This document shows, piece by piece, positions 8,903 to 17,804 of a stretch of 64,000 bases of DNA (positions are counted from its first letter, which is position 1; each line of letters opens with the position of its first letter). The translations under genes were made by a program, and so were the position numbers. Under the pieces are notes generated by a model that had not been told where the DNA came from, ran no database searches, and was given only the letters and a program-made list of their open reading frames with translations. This DNA is from Streptosporangium canum (GTDB lineage: Bacteria; Actinomycetota; Actinomycetes; Streptosporangiales; Streptosporangiaceae), in NCBI RefSeq assembly GCF_900113865.1, contig NZ_FOQY01000009.1:62001-126000 (forward strand), in the 5' to 3' direction.

Positions 8903-9214
8903 CCCAGAGTCGCGGCGGAACCGGCCAGACCATCCGCGCCCAGAGCTCATGCACCCGGCGCGTAGCCTCCCTCCAAGCCGGCGCCCCCTTCGGGGGTGGT
9001 CTGCCCCGGGTCCTGCGGAGTCGCGTTTCTGGATTGTCATGCCACGATGGTCGTGTTCTCGAATGAGCTGTGGAGCTTCGCGGTGTCGGCGGTAGCGGGC
9101 TGATCAGCAGGATGCCGTTCCAGACGGGCTCTTCCGGTCTCGATGCCGATGACGGGGAGAGCCGTCGCGCCGACGGCCTGGCCGGCGACGCGCTCAATGC
9201 CTGGGCGTGAGATG
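8903..9214. other. Gap with no confident gene
   Basis: No gene start or stop is well supported here. On the minus strand one frame gives a protein-like stretch (ATRRVHELWARMVWPVPPRL, about 8920-8990) in a different frame from copy 1 of DUF6461. This may be the decayed front of that gene or of a lost neighbour. Confidence 0.3.
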
Positions 9215-9826
9215 TCAGGAGACGGGGCGGATGCGCGAGTGCCGCGCCTGGAACCAGTCAGTGGCGATGTCGGTTTCCGTGATCCGCCCGATCAACGCCA
9301 AGGCGGAGCTGATGCTCTCGTACTGTTCCACGCAATCGTCGAGGACGCCGCCATCGGTGATCTGGAAGCGCAGTCCGTCCATCAGGTGATCGAGCGCGTG
9401 CGGGTCGTCGCCGAACCGCTCCTCCGGCCAGGTGGGGCTGAAGGAGACGACCATGCGCCCATCACGGGCGTATTTGAAGTACTCCCTGCCTTGGATGTCC
9501 ATGCTGAGGCTGAGGGCCTGACGGCCGTCCTCGGTGATGGACAGCAGGAACTCCTCGTCGGACCGCGCCGGCACGATCCCGATCCAGCCGTTGACCTCGG
9601 CCACCCAGTCGGAGCCGTCGTCGATGTTGTGGTCAAGAATCTCGCTCAGGTAGCACGGGGCACGGGTGGCAAGGTCCAGGTGGAAGGCCGGGGCGAGGGC
9701 ATCGAGGTCCGCACCCGTGATCCACAGGGCGCTGAATCCCAGCGCCCACAGGTCCATCTCGGCATCGAGCCCCTCGGTGAAGATGGTCGAGACCAGAAGG
9801 TCGTGCAGATAGGTCCGTGGCTGCAT
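9215..9826 (-). CDS. DUF6461 family protein (copy 2)
   Basis: A 203-residue protein of unknown function. The stretch from about residue 75 (EVNGWIGIVPARSDEEFLLS, REYFKYARDGRMVVSFSPTW, PHALDHLMDGLRF) follows the DUF6461 pattern of a Gly-Trp motif, a variable strand pair and a Phe-rich 'sFsP..P' segment. The ATG at 9826 is preferred over 9856 because AGAGG lies five bases upstream. It reads in the same direction as copy 1 about 310 bases away. The two are too different to be a recent duplication. Confidence 0.6.
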   Translation of the reverse strand: MQPRTYLHDLLVSTIFTEGLDAEMDLWALGFSALWITGADLDALAPAFHLDLATRAPCYLSEILDHNIDDGSDWVAEVNGWIGIVPARSDEEFLLSITEDGRQALSLSMDIQGREYFKYARDGRMVVSFSPTWPEERFGDDPHALDHLMDGLRFQITDGGVLDDCVEQYESISSALALIGRITETDIATDWFQARHSRIRPVS

Positions 9827-10019
9827 GGCTGCCTCTCGACAGGGGGCGTTCCGCAAGACGCCCTCTCTGGATGGTGGGTTACGGGGGTCTTGCTCGATCT
9901 CCGAAGGCGTTGGAGGGCAGGTTCGTTACTCCGCCTTCGGGGGTTCCGCTGGTCGGCCGGACGCTGCGCCGGTGAGTTCGGCTGTCTCCGACGATCGGCA
10001 TGCACTGGCATTGTTACGC

Positions 10020-10199
10020 ATTGAACGCCAGTTGATGCAGCTCACCGGCAAGGGGCCCGTCTTCACCGAACCTCCGCAACACCAACTTCAACCGCCGCCT
10101 CTGGGCTCAGGCGCTCATGAATGCGGGCCTGCCAAAGATCCACTTTCACGACCTGCGGCACGGGCAACACCCTCGCCGCGAACACCGGAGCGCCGCACA
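10020..10199 (+). pseudogene. Tyrosine integrase remnant, catalytic-core fragment
   Basis: Decayed piece of a phage/AICE-type tyrosine recombinase. One frame reads IERQLMQLTGKGPVFTEP, then the frame changes and about a dozen family residues are missing. It continues LRNTNFNRRLWAQALMNAGL and PKIHFHDLRH, the HxxR catalytic box. The reading frame breaks again after the His of DLRH, where a base or two is missing before GNTLAANTGA. It has no start and no C-terminal catalytic Tyr. A matching C-terminal piece with the Tyr lies at 11936-12000. Confidence 0.75.
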
Positions 10200-10454
10200 A
10201 ACAAGCCTCCACGGTTTCAGGGGATCGCCGGGCCCTGGGGTGACGCCAACTCGCCCATCATGGTGGCGGTCTCGGCGAATGCGCCGGCAGGCCACCGGCC
10301 ATCCCCCATCCGCAGCAGCCTGGAAGAACTTGATCAACAAGACTTGACGATTTGCTCGTTGAAGCCTGACGAGCTCCGCACGATCATCCGCGCTCCAGGG
10401 GGAATCACCGAGAAGAGCATGATCAGGTAGGTTCACACAGACCAAGGAGGGCAA

Positions 10455-10775
10455 GTGCTTCAAGTTCAAAAGATTGCTTGCACTAACGCCGCGGGTTTCG
10501 TCATGTACTTCAACCCGGAGTACATCGACCCGAATACCGGCCAGTTCGCGGAAAGCCCCCCCGACTCTCCCAACTACCCGATCGACCAGACCAAGACGAT
10601 TGATCTCAGCTCGAGCAATGTCCCGGTAGGCGCATCGGTGAGGCCGAAGGTTCACGCGGACGGGGGTGACAACAATTCTGGCGACACTCTCGTCCAGTAC
10701 GCCCAGAACGGCCAGACTGCGACCTACGAGGTCCAAGGAACCACGTTGAACTACACCGTCAAGCTCATCGGCTGA
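10455..10775 (+). CDS. Small unknown protein, probably beta-rich
   Basis: A 106-residue protein starting with GTG, with AAGGAGG six bases upstream. It has no signal peptide and no membrane segment, one Cys near the N terminus (KIACTNAAGFVMYFNPEYID), and is rich in Asn, Asp, Thr and Gln. The alternating pattern (ATYEVQGTTLNYTVKLIG) suggests a single beta-sandwich domain. G+C and codon use look less extreme than in the flanking genes. It sits between two pieces of one broken integrase, so it was probably brought in with mobile DNA. No family is recognised. Confidence 0.65.
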   Translation: MLQVQKIACTNAAGFVMYFNPEYIDPNTGQFAESPPDSPNYPIDQTKTIDLSSSNVPVGASVRPKVHADGGDNNSGDTLVQYAQNGQTATYEVQGTTLNYTVKLIG

Positions 10776-11313
10776 CAGGGCGGCTCGGGCGCGCCCGCGA
10801 GGGCGGACTCGCAGCCTGTGTTGGGTGGCTGCACTGTCGGCGAGGACCGCGTCAACGAGTTCGAACGGAACCTGCTGGGTCAACTCGCCAGCTGGCCGGG
10901 GACATGGACACCTTCGGCGGTTGTGATGGCATGGGTAACAATGATCGTGGCAGGCTGACGGCTCAACGCGACCTCTGGGAACGGGACGATCCTGGCGGAT
11001 CGCCCTGGCCTACCAGAGGTCGTGCTGCCATCGCGAGAGTGTGAGGTTCGCACGAGGCAACGCGGACGGGAGACAAGGGGCACATCCCAGCCCTGCGGTG
11101 GTTGGTGATGTTGCCGTTGCTGTGCTTCGCTGCTGGGCCAGGGCTGAGGAACGAAGTCTCGGACCGGCGGTCGCTCCCGACCGCGTCCGTCAGCCAACCA
11201 CAGTCAGGAAATCGTGAGAGTAGTACTCATGTGACGATGGGATCGAGGCATGGGGAAGGGGTCGATAGCGCGCGCTCTATACAAGACACTATCGCTCCTG
11301 GATCATTTAGCGT
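10776..11313. other. Gap without a confident gene
   Basis: This stretch of about 540 bases between two unknown genes in the disrupted-integrase region has no convincing coding frame. Its right end (11210-11310) is noticeably A+T-richer than the surroundings and probably contains the promoter of the following gene. Confidence 0.4.
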
Positions 11314-11817
11314 ATGAACTGGGAGACGCTCAGCACAACTGTTCTACCCCTGCTCGGCGTGCTGCTGGGGACAGGTGGCACTCTCCTGGGCCAGCACCTG
11401 GCCACGCGTATTGACAGGAGGCGCCTGGAACACGACCAGCTTGTCGCTATGCGCACCGAGCGGAAAGCCGCGATCCTTTCTTTTCTCGATGCGGCCCAGC
11501 GGGTCGAGATGGTCCTGGATGAACGCACTGAATCTAAGAAGTCGCCAAGTGAAGCGGGCGAACAGGAAGGTATCCATCAATTGTGGCTGGCCAAGAAAAG
11601 CGTTGAACTCGTCTGTTCGCCCGAATTGGCGCAGAATGCGCATGACTACACGTACGCTCTGCATGTCAGTGTGAAAAGCCCCGATCTCGTCACCGATCCA
11701 CGTGCGAAGCGGCAGGCTCGACATCTCGTGATGGAATCCGCGAGGCGAGATCTCGGAATTACTGGACGCCCTCTTCAGCGTGAACTTTCTCCGGTTTCGA
11801 CGACCGGCGACGACTGA
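11314..11817 (+). CDS. Membrane-anchored protein of unknown function
   Basis: The 167-residue protein has one N-terminal membrane segment (TVLPLLGVLLGTGGTLLGQ, residues 9-27) directly followed by a charged helical region (RIDRRRLEHDQLVAMRTERK) that may form a coiled coil. The rest is predicted cytosolic. This layout, a short N-terminal anchor and a helical body, is common among actinobacterial proteins of unknown role, some of them near mobile elements. Codon use is less G+C-biased than in neighbours. It lies between the two halves of a broken integrase. Confidence 0.6.
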   Translation: MNWETLSTTVLPLLGVLLGTGGTLLGQHLATRIDRRRLEHDQLVAMRTERKAAILSFLDAAQRVEMVLDERTESKKSPSEAGEQEGIHQLWLAKKSVELVCSPELAQNAHDYTYALHVSVKSPDLVTDPRAKRQARHLVMESARRDLGITGRPLQRELSPVSTTGDD

Positions 11818-11929
11818 ACCCATAGAAGATCCAGGAGCGCACCCATCGGGCTGTTGTATCCAGGTCAGGGGCGTCTTTCCGCACCCGTGAGTCCCTATGA
11901 TTGCCTCCCGCTCACCCTTATGGCGACCA

Positions 11930-12000
11930 TGCAAGCGGATGGGGCACGACAGGGCCGCGCTGATCTATCAGCACGCGACGCGAGACGCCGACCACAAGAC
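11930..12000 (+). pseudogene. Tyrosine integrase remnant, catalytic-Tyr fragment
   Basis: About 21 codons read RMGHDRAALIYQHATRDADH, the conserved end of the catalytic domain of phage/AICE integrases, including the nucleophilic Tyr in LIYQHAT. Neither a start nor the rest of the gene is present in this frame. It may be the continuation of the fragment at 10020-10199, separated from it by about 1.7 kb of inserted DNA carrying two genes. Confidence 0.7.
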
Positions 12001-12002
12001 CA

Positions 12003-12039
12003 CAGCGCCTGCCGGGCAGGGGTGCCCCGGCAGGCGCTG
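12003..12039. terminator. Terminator hairpin of the left exporter operon
   Basis: A perfect 14-bp inverted repeat (CAGCGCCTGCCGGG/CCCGGCAGGCGCTG) with a 9-base loop lies ten bases after the stop of the minus-strand permease gene. It would end transcription of the ATPase-permease operon and shield the integrase remnant beyond it. Confidence 0.65.
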
Positions 12040-12048
12040 GTCACGGTG

Positions 12049-12911
12049 TCAGCTTGCCGCCAGGGCCACGGTGGGGGCCAGACGGGAGGCCCTGATCGCC
12101 GGGTAGATCCCGGCGATCGCACCGACGGCCAGCGTGGCGGCAAGGGCGCTGGCCAGCACCCAGGTGGGCACCGTGGGCGGCCAGCCCCGCGACAGCGCGT
12201 ACCCGGTAGTCACCAGGGTGCCGAGCGCGAGCCCTGCCACTCCGCCGAGCACCGACAGCAGCAGCGACTCCGTCAGGAACTGGATCCTGATCTGCCCCCG
12301 TGTGGCGCCGAGCGCCCGGCGCAGCCCGATCTCCTTGCGGCGCTCCAGCACCGAGATCACCATCGTGTTGGCCACGCCCACGCCGCCGACGAGCAGTGCG
12401 ACCGCGCCGAGTCCGAGCAGCAGGTTGGTGAAGGTACCCGCGGCGGCGGCGCGGGCGACCAGCGCGTCCGACGGGCGGGAGACCGCGATCTCGTGCGGCC
12501 GCTCCGGGCTGACCGTCCGGGCAAGCATGCCCCTGACCTGCTCCACCGTCTCCTCGCTCGACCGCTCGTAGACGGTGGTGGGATGGCCGTCGAAGCCGAG
12601 CCGCTCCCGCGCCGCCGGGAACCCGATCAGCGCGGCCCGGTCGATCTCCGGCGCGAGCGGCAGCGAGGCGAGGATCCCGGTCACGGTGAACCACCGCTCG
12701 CCCACCCGCAGCAGGTTGGTGCCGAGCTGGTCGAGCTGACGCAGCAGCTGTTCCTGACCGGAGGCCGAAATACCGATCACCGAGATCATCGTCGCGATGC
12801 CGATGGCGATGCCGAGCGCGGACATCACCACGCGTGAGGTTCTGGCCCGCAGGCCCGCGGCGCCGACCCTGGCGACGTCGCGCGGCCGCAGGCGAGCGGG
12901 TACGAGCGAGT

Positions 12912-12915
<4 letters not shown>
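12049..12915 (-). CDS. MacB-like ABC permease with shortened periplasmic domain
   Basis: A permease of 288 residues. The N-terminal membrane segment ([20 protein letters not shown]) and the C-terminal FtsX module of three membrane segments with [20 protein letters not shown] are normal. The extracytoplasmic core domain is much too short: the sequence passes from [10 protein letters not shown] straight to [12 protein letters not shown]. In intact relatives, including the island copy at 25177-26352 (391 residues), these two segments are about 100 residues apart. This looks like an in-frame internal deletion. Its start overlaps the ATPase stop by four bases (ATGA). Export function is doubtful. 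Confidence 0.8.
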
Positions 12916-13570
<655 letters not shown>

Positions 13571-13574
<4 letters not shown>

Positions 13575-14767
13575 TCGGCAGGAACCCCGACCCTCATACC
13601 CGCTTCCAGCCCGGGGCCGGAGATCTCGACGCGGCCTCCGCCGTACACACCGGTCTTGATGGGCACGACGCGCCCGCCGATCTCCAGGCCGTAACCGCCG
13701 CCGGCGGTGGCCAGCAGCGCCTCGACGGGAACACTGAGGACGTTGCGCCTGCTGGTGCTCTCCAGCAGCACGGTGACGGGTGTCTGGTCGGCGATCCCGC
13801 TCCTGACCTTGGCGAGCCGGACGCCGACGTCGATGATGGCGATGCCCTCGCGTGGCTTGGCCACGTCGCCGACCATGACCACCTTCCCGGCCGTCGTGCC
13901 GCCGCCGGGCAGCTCCACCTTCACCTTGGCGCCCTTCCTGGCCATCGCTTGGTCGGCGACGTCCAGGTCGAGGTGGACGAGGCGGTCGGTGCCGGTCACG
14001 GTGAACACCTGGCGGCCGGGTGCGACGCTGTCGCCGACGGCCACGCCCGCCTTCGCGATCCTGACCTTCGACGGCAGGAACACGACCTGCTCGGCGTTCA
14101 CGACTCCGGTCTGCGGGAGGCCGGCTCATTTCTGCCATGCCCGTACGGCACGCGCGGTGGCCCACGAGAACCGGTCGTCGACGGTGACGTCCTCGCCGTG
14201 GCCGAGCGCTCTCAGGGCCGTCTCCAGCTGGCGAACGTCGGGCCCGTCCTTGACGCCCTGGCGGAGCGGCCGGTAAAGCGGCAGCCTGCCGTACATCAGC
14301 ACGACGGGCTTGCGGTCCACGCGGTAGAGCACCTGGCCCTGGCGCAGGGGCCGGCCAGAGGCGGCCACCGCCGTGACGGTCCCGGTTGTCTGGCCGCGCA
14401 CGACCCGCTCCCCCGAAAAGATGATCTTTCCGGAGAGCGAGACCGTGTCGGTCAGGTCGCCGCGGACGATCTCCGCCGTGGCCTGCGGCGGCGAGGGGGC
14501 GGCGTCCACCTTCTTGGCCGTCCCTCCAGCCTCCTTCCATTTGGCGCAGGTCTGCTGTGCCTTGTCGAAAGCGACAGCGTCCTTGATCGGGTAGCCCTCG
14601 CTGCCGATGGTGTCCGGGTAGTCGCCGATGCCGTTGTCACGCATGCACCGGGCGAATTTCACCTCGGCGTCGGAGGCGGGGAGCGGCTGCTGGGCCTGGG
14701 GCGCGGCCTGCTGGCCGGAACACGCGGTGGCCAGGGCGAGCAGAAGCAAGGCGGTGAGCTTCTTCAT
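13571..14767 (-). pseudogene. Exporter adaptor (peptidoglycan-binding/HlyD type), interrupted by an in-frame TGA
   Basis: One gene split by a TGA at 14126-14128. The first part (213 residues) has a lipoprotein signal (LLLLALATACSG), a small Cys-containing domain (VKFARCMRDNGIGDYPDTIG), the start of the adaptor barrel, and a peptidoglycan-binding-like module ending ATARAVRAWQK. The same frame resumes after the TGA with AGLPQTGVVNAEQVVFLP and runs through the adaptor barrel and C-terminal domain to 13571. Restart at a GTG at 14101 could give a 176-residue second piece. A true stop would leave the exporter without a complete adaptor; UGA readthrough or a sequencing error are alternatives. Confidence 0.8.
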
Positions 14768-14907
14768 GGATCTCCTGGATTCGGTCAGCAGTGAATGCGA
14801 ATCGAGTAGACCCGGATCGTCTTAACAGGGCGGTTACGCAATCCTGTTATGTCGGTGTTATGCCTCACTTGGAAGGTTGAGCGCGCTCAGATGAAGGAGG
14901 GCCTCCC
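14768..14907. promoter_or_regulatory. Divergent promoter region, exporter / two-component system
   Basis: 140 bases separate the exporter adaptor (minus strand) from the response regulator (plus strand). It is relatively A+T-rich and contains closely spaced direct repeats of TGTTAT (in CCTGTTATGTCGGTGTTATG, around 14843-14862). Direct repeats are the usual target of OmpR-type regulators, so this is a plausible site where the neighbouring regulator controls both units. This is an inference. Confidence 0.4.
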
Positions 14908-15564
14908 TTGCGCGTACTGATCGTCGAGGACGAACAGATGCTCGCGGACTCGATCGCCGAAGGGCTGCGTGCCGAGGCGCTCGCCGTGGACGTCGCCTAC
15001 GACGGGGAGACCGCGCTCGAACAGCTCGGCGTCAACGACTACGACGTACTCGTCCTGGACCGTGACCTGCCCGGCGTGCACGGCGACGACGTCGCCAGGA
15101 CCGTGGTCGGGTCGGAGCTCGCGGTGCGAGTGCTCATGCTCACCGCCGCCTCGGACGTGTCGTCCAGGGTCTCGGGGCTGTCGCTGGGCGCCGACGACTA
15201 CCTCACCAAGCCGTTCGCCTTCGAGGAGTTGCTGGCCCGCATCCACGCACTGGGCCGGCGCGCGCACCGCGCCGATCCGCCGCAACTGGAGCGCTCAGGG
15301 ATCCGGCTGGACCAGGCCCGCTGCGAGGTCCACCGTGACGGGCGCTACGTCGCGCTGGCCCGCAAGGAGTTCGCTCTGCTCGCCGAGCTGCTGAAGGCCG
15401 ACGGCGCCGTCGTCTCCGCCGAGGAACTGCTGGAGAAGGCGTGGGACGAGAACGCCGACCCCTTCACCAACACCGTGCGGGTGACGATGATGCGCCTGCG
15501 CCGCAAACTGGGCGAACCGCAGATCATCGAGACCGTCCAGGGAGCGGGGTACCGGATTTCATGA
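14908..15564 (+). CDS. OmpR-family response regulator
   Basis: A 218-residue regulator starting at TTG with GAAGGAGG upstream. The receiver domain occupies residues 1-115 (VLIVEDEQMLADSIAEGLR; acceptor Asp in VLVLDRDLPG; MLTAASD; Lys in YLTKPFAFEELLAR). The C-terminal winged helix ends in NTVRVTMMRLRRKLGEPQII and GAGYRIS. It is coupled to the kinase gene by a four-base ATGA overlap and divergent from the damaged exporter, its likely target. Confidence 0.93.
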   Translation: MRVLIVEDEQMLADSIAEGLRAEALAVDVAYDGETALEQLGVNDYDVLVLDRDLPGVHGDDVARTVVGSELAVRVLMLTAASDVSSRVSGLSLGADDYLTKPFAFEELLARIHALGRRAHRADPPQLERSGIRLDQARCEVHRDGRYVALARKEFALLAELLKADGAVVSAEELLEKAWDENADPFTNTVRVTMMRLRRKLGEPQIIETVQGAGYRIS

Positions 15565-16739
15565 AGCTGTCCGTCCGCCTGCGGCTCACGCTGCTCTACA
15601 GCGGCATCTTCTTCGTCGTCGGCCTGCTGCTGCTGGGCATCAGCTACATGATCGTCCGTGGCATCCTGGACGACACCCGCCTCAGGCTGCAGGCCGCTCC
15701 CGAGTTCGTGCCCAATCACGTCATCCTGGAGCCGAGCGGGAAGCTGGTGCTGGTCAACGTCTCCAGACGGGACATGCTCAACGCCCAGCAGAACTACGAG
15801 CAGGCGACGATGGCCCGCTTCCTCCTCCAGGCCGGGCTGGTCGTCACCCTGCTGGGAGTGCTCGCCACGACCGCGGGCTGGGTGCTGAGCGGGCGCGTCC
15901 TCAGGCCCCTCTACCAGGTCACCGACACCGCGCGGCGGGTCGCCAACGGCCACAACCTCAACGAGCGCATCGCCTACAGCGGCTCCCACCATGACGTGAA
16001 GGACCTGGCTGACACTTTCGACCTGATGCTCGCCCGCTTGGCCCACGCCTTCGACGTGCAGAAACGGTTCGTCGCCAACGCCTCCCACGAGCTGCGCACA
16101 CCCCTGACGATCAACCGTACGCTGGTGGACGTGGCCCTGCGCAGGCCCGACGCCACCCCTGATACCCAGCGGCTCGGCGAATCACTACTGGTTGTCAACA
16201 CCCGGCACGAGCGCCTCATCGACGGCCTGCTCACGCTGGCCGAGAGCGACAGGCCCGTCCTGGAACGCCATCAGTCCGTGGACCTGGCCGAGGTCGCCTC
16301 CTACGTCGTCGACCATGCCGGCGAGGAGTCCGACGCCAAGGCCATCGTCCTGCACCAGGCGCTGGCATCCGCGCCGGCCAAAGGTGACCCCATCCTGCTC
16401 GAACGGCTGGTACAGAACCTCGTGGAGAACGCCATCAGGCACAACGTCCAGGGCGGCGAGGTCTGGGTGACCACCAGGCTCAGCGACGGCGAAGCGGAGG
16501 TGTCCGTGGCCAACACCGGCCCGATCGTGCCCGCCTACGACCTGGAAGCGATCTTCGAGCCATTCCGCCGCCTGCGGACCGACCGGGTGCGCTCCGACCG
16601 CGGCACCGGGCTGGGCCTGTCCATCGTGCGCGCCACGGCCCAAGCTCACAAGGGCACGGTGGTGGCCGAACCGCGCGAGGAAGGCGGGCTGACGGTGACC
16701 GTGCGCCTGCCCTCATCGGCCTCGTCGCCCCTGTCGTGA
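15561..16739 (+). CDS. Two-component sensor histidine kinase
   Basis: A 392-residue kinase with two membrane segments (LTLLYSGIFFVVGLLLLGIS and AGLVVTLLGVLATTAGWVLS) enclosing a short extracytoplasmic sensor of about 70 residues. It then has a HAMP region, the phospho-acceptor His in FVANASHELRTPL, an N-box LVQNLVENAIRHN and G-boxes (GTGLGLSIV). The short sensor resembles intramembrane or envelope-stress kinases linked to exporter genes. It pairs with the OmpR-type regulator upstream. Confidence 0.92.
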   Translation: MKLSVRLRLTLLYSGIFFVVGLLLLGISYMIVRGILDDTRLRLQAAPEFVPNHVILEPSGKLVLVNVSRRDMLNAQQNYEQATMARFLLQAGLVVTLLGVLATTAGWVLSGRVLRPLYQVTDTARRVANGHNLNERIAYSGSHHDVKDLADTFDLMLARLAHAFDVQKRFVANASHELRTPLTINRTLVDVALRRPDATPDTQRLGESLLVVNTRHERLIDGLLTLAESDRPVLERHQSVDLAEVASYVVDHAGEESDAKAIVLHQALASAPAKGDPILLERLVQNLVENAIRHNVQGGEVWVTTRLSDGEAEVSVANTGPIVPAYDLEAIFEPFRRLRTDRVRSDRGTGLGLSIVRATAQAHKGTVVAEPREEGGLTVTVRLPSSASSPLS

Positions 16740-17162
16740 CGCTGTTGCCGACATAACCTGCGACGTACCGAGCGAACAGAGTCCCGACGACGGAAAACTC
16801 GCCTCCGCAGTTCCTCCCATGGGGATCCTTGTGGGATGGCTGAAAGTCGATGCCCATCGCCCGGAAAGCACCGCGGAACGTCAAGGAAGAGCGCAAGGAG
16901 CGAGCGAGCGCCTGGCTGGCCGCGTTCGTCATCGGTCTGCCCGCGCTGGGCCTGGTCGCGGTGATCGTCGCGTTGCGGGGGCGGTCGTAGGAGCTGTTCT
17001 CGGTGGCGTACCTGGCGCTGTTCATGCCGGCCTACCTCGCAGGCCTGATCCTGCTCGCCCCGCTGCGCCTCCGGCCGGACTGGCTGCGCGCGCTGGTGGC
17101 GGCCGTGGCCGTGTACGCGATCGCACCCCAGGGGCCTGGACGCGATGCGCGTGAGTCGGTGC
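16740..17162 (+). other. Gap with two tiny hydrophobic ORFs
   Basis: Two small plus-strand frames are visible. One at 16850-16990 (46 residues) has a membrane-like segment, AWLAAFVIGLPALGLVAVIV. The other, from GTG 17003 to 17182 (59 residues), reads AYLALFMPAYLAGLILLAPL and overlaps the end of the convergent regulator. Together they resemble a small two-part membrane protein or the remains of a larger one. Neither has a strong ribosome site. Confidence 0.3.
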
Positions 17163-17804
17163 CTAACGCTCGCCCGGAGTGACAACGCCGGATTCGTACG
17201 CCAGCACCACCGCCTGGACCCGGTCGCGCAGCCCGAGCTTCGTCAGGATGCGCCCCACGTGGGTCTTGACCGTGGTCTCCGACAAGAACAGCTCGCCCCC
17301 GATCTCGGCGTTGGACGCGCCTCCGGCCAGGCTGAGGAAGACTTCACGCTCACGCTCCGTGAGCACCTTGAGCACGGCGTCCGGGTCGGTGTCGGCCTTC
17401 GCGACGAGCCGCCCGACGAGCCGGCGGGTCGTGGCGGGCGCGATGATCGAGTCACCCCGGTGCACGTGCCGGATCGCAGCGATGATCTCCTCACCCGGCG
17501 CGTCCTTCAGCATGAACCCGCTCGCACCGGCGCGCAGCGCGGCCAGGGCGTGCTCGTCGAGATCGAACGTGGTCAACACCAGCACCTTCGGCGGGTCGTC
17601 CAGCCGCTGGATCTCCCTGGTGGCGATGACACCGTCCATTCGGGGCATACGGATGTCCATCACCACCACGTCGACGTGCCGCGACTCCAGCGCCAACAGG
17701 GCCGCCAGGCCGTCAGCGGCCTCGGCGACCACCTCCATGTCGGGCTGGGACCTGACGACCATGGTCAGGCCGTTGCGCAGCAGCTCCTGATCGTCGACGA
17801 TCAT
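17163..17804 (-). CDS. NarL/LuxR-type response regulator
   Basis: A 213-residue regulator: receiver domain (IMIVDDQELLRNGLTMVVRS; acceptor Asp in VVMDIRMPRMDG; VLTTFDLD; Lys in FMLKDAPGEEI) and a C-terminal LuxR helix-turn-helix (LTEREREVFLSLAGGASNAE, TTVKTHVGRILTKLGL). It immediately follows the kinase gene with a four-base overlap and forms the last gene of a three-gene operon with that kinase and a membrane protein. Confidence 0.93.
   Translation of the reverse strand: MIVDDQELLRNGLTMVVRSQPDMEVVAEAADGLAALLALESRHVDVVVMDIRMPRMDGVIATREIQRLDDPPKVLVLTTFDLDEHALAALRAGASGFMLKDAPGEEIIAAIRHVHRGDSIIAPATTRRLVGRLVAKADTDPDAVLKVLTEREREVFLSLAGGASNAEIGGELFLSETTVKTHVGRILTKLGLRDRVQAVVLAYESGVVTPGER

Noticed and set aside
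10146..10883. 245-codon minus-strand frame over the small unknown gene at 10455
   Set aside because: The plus-strand frame has a strong ribosome site and sensible composition; the minus frame has neither and also crosses the integrase remnant.
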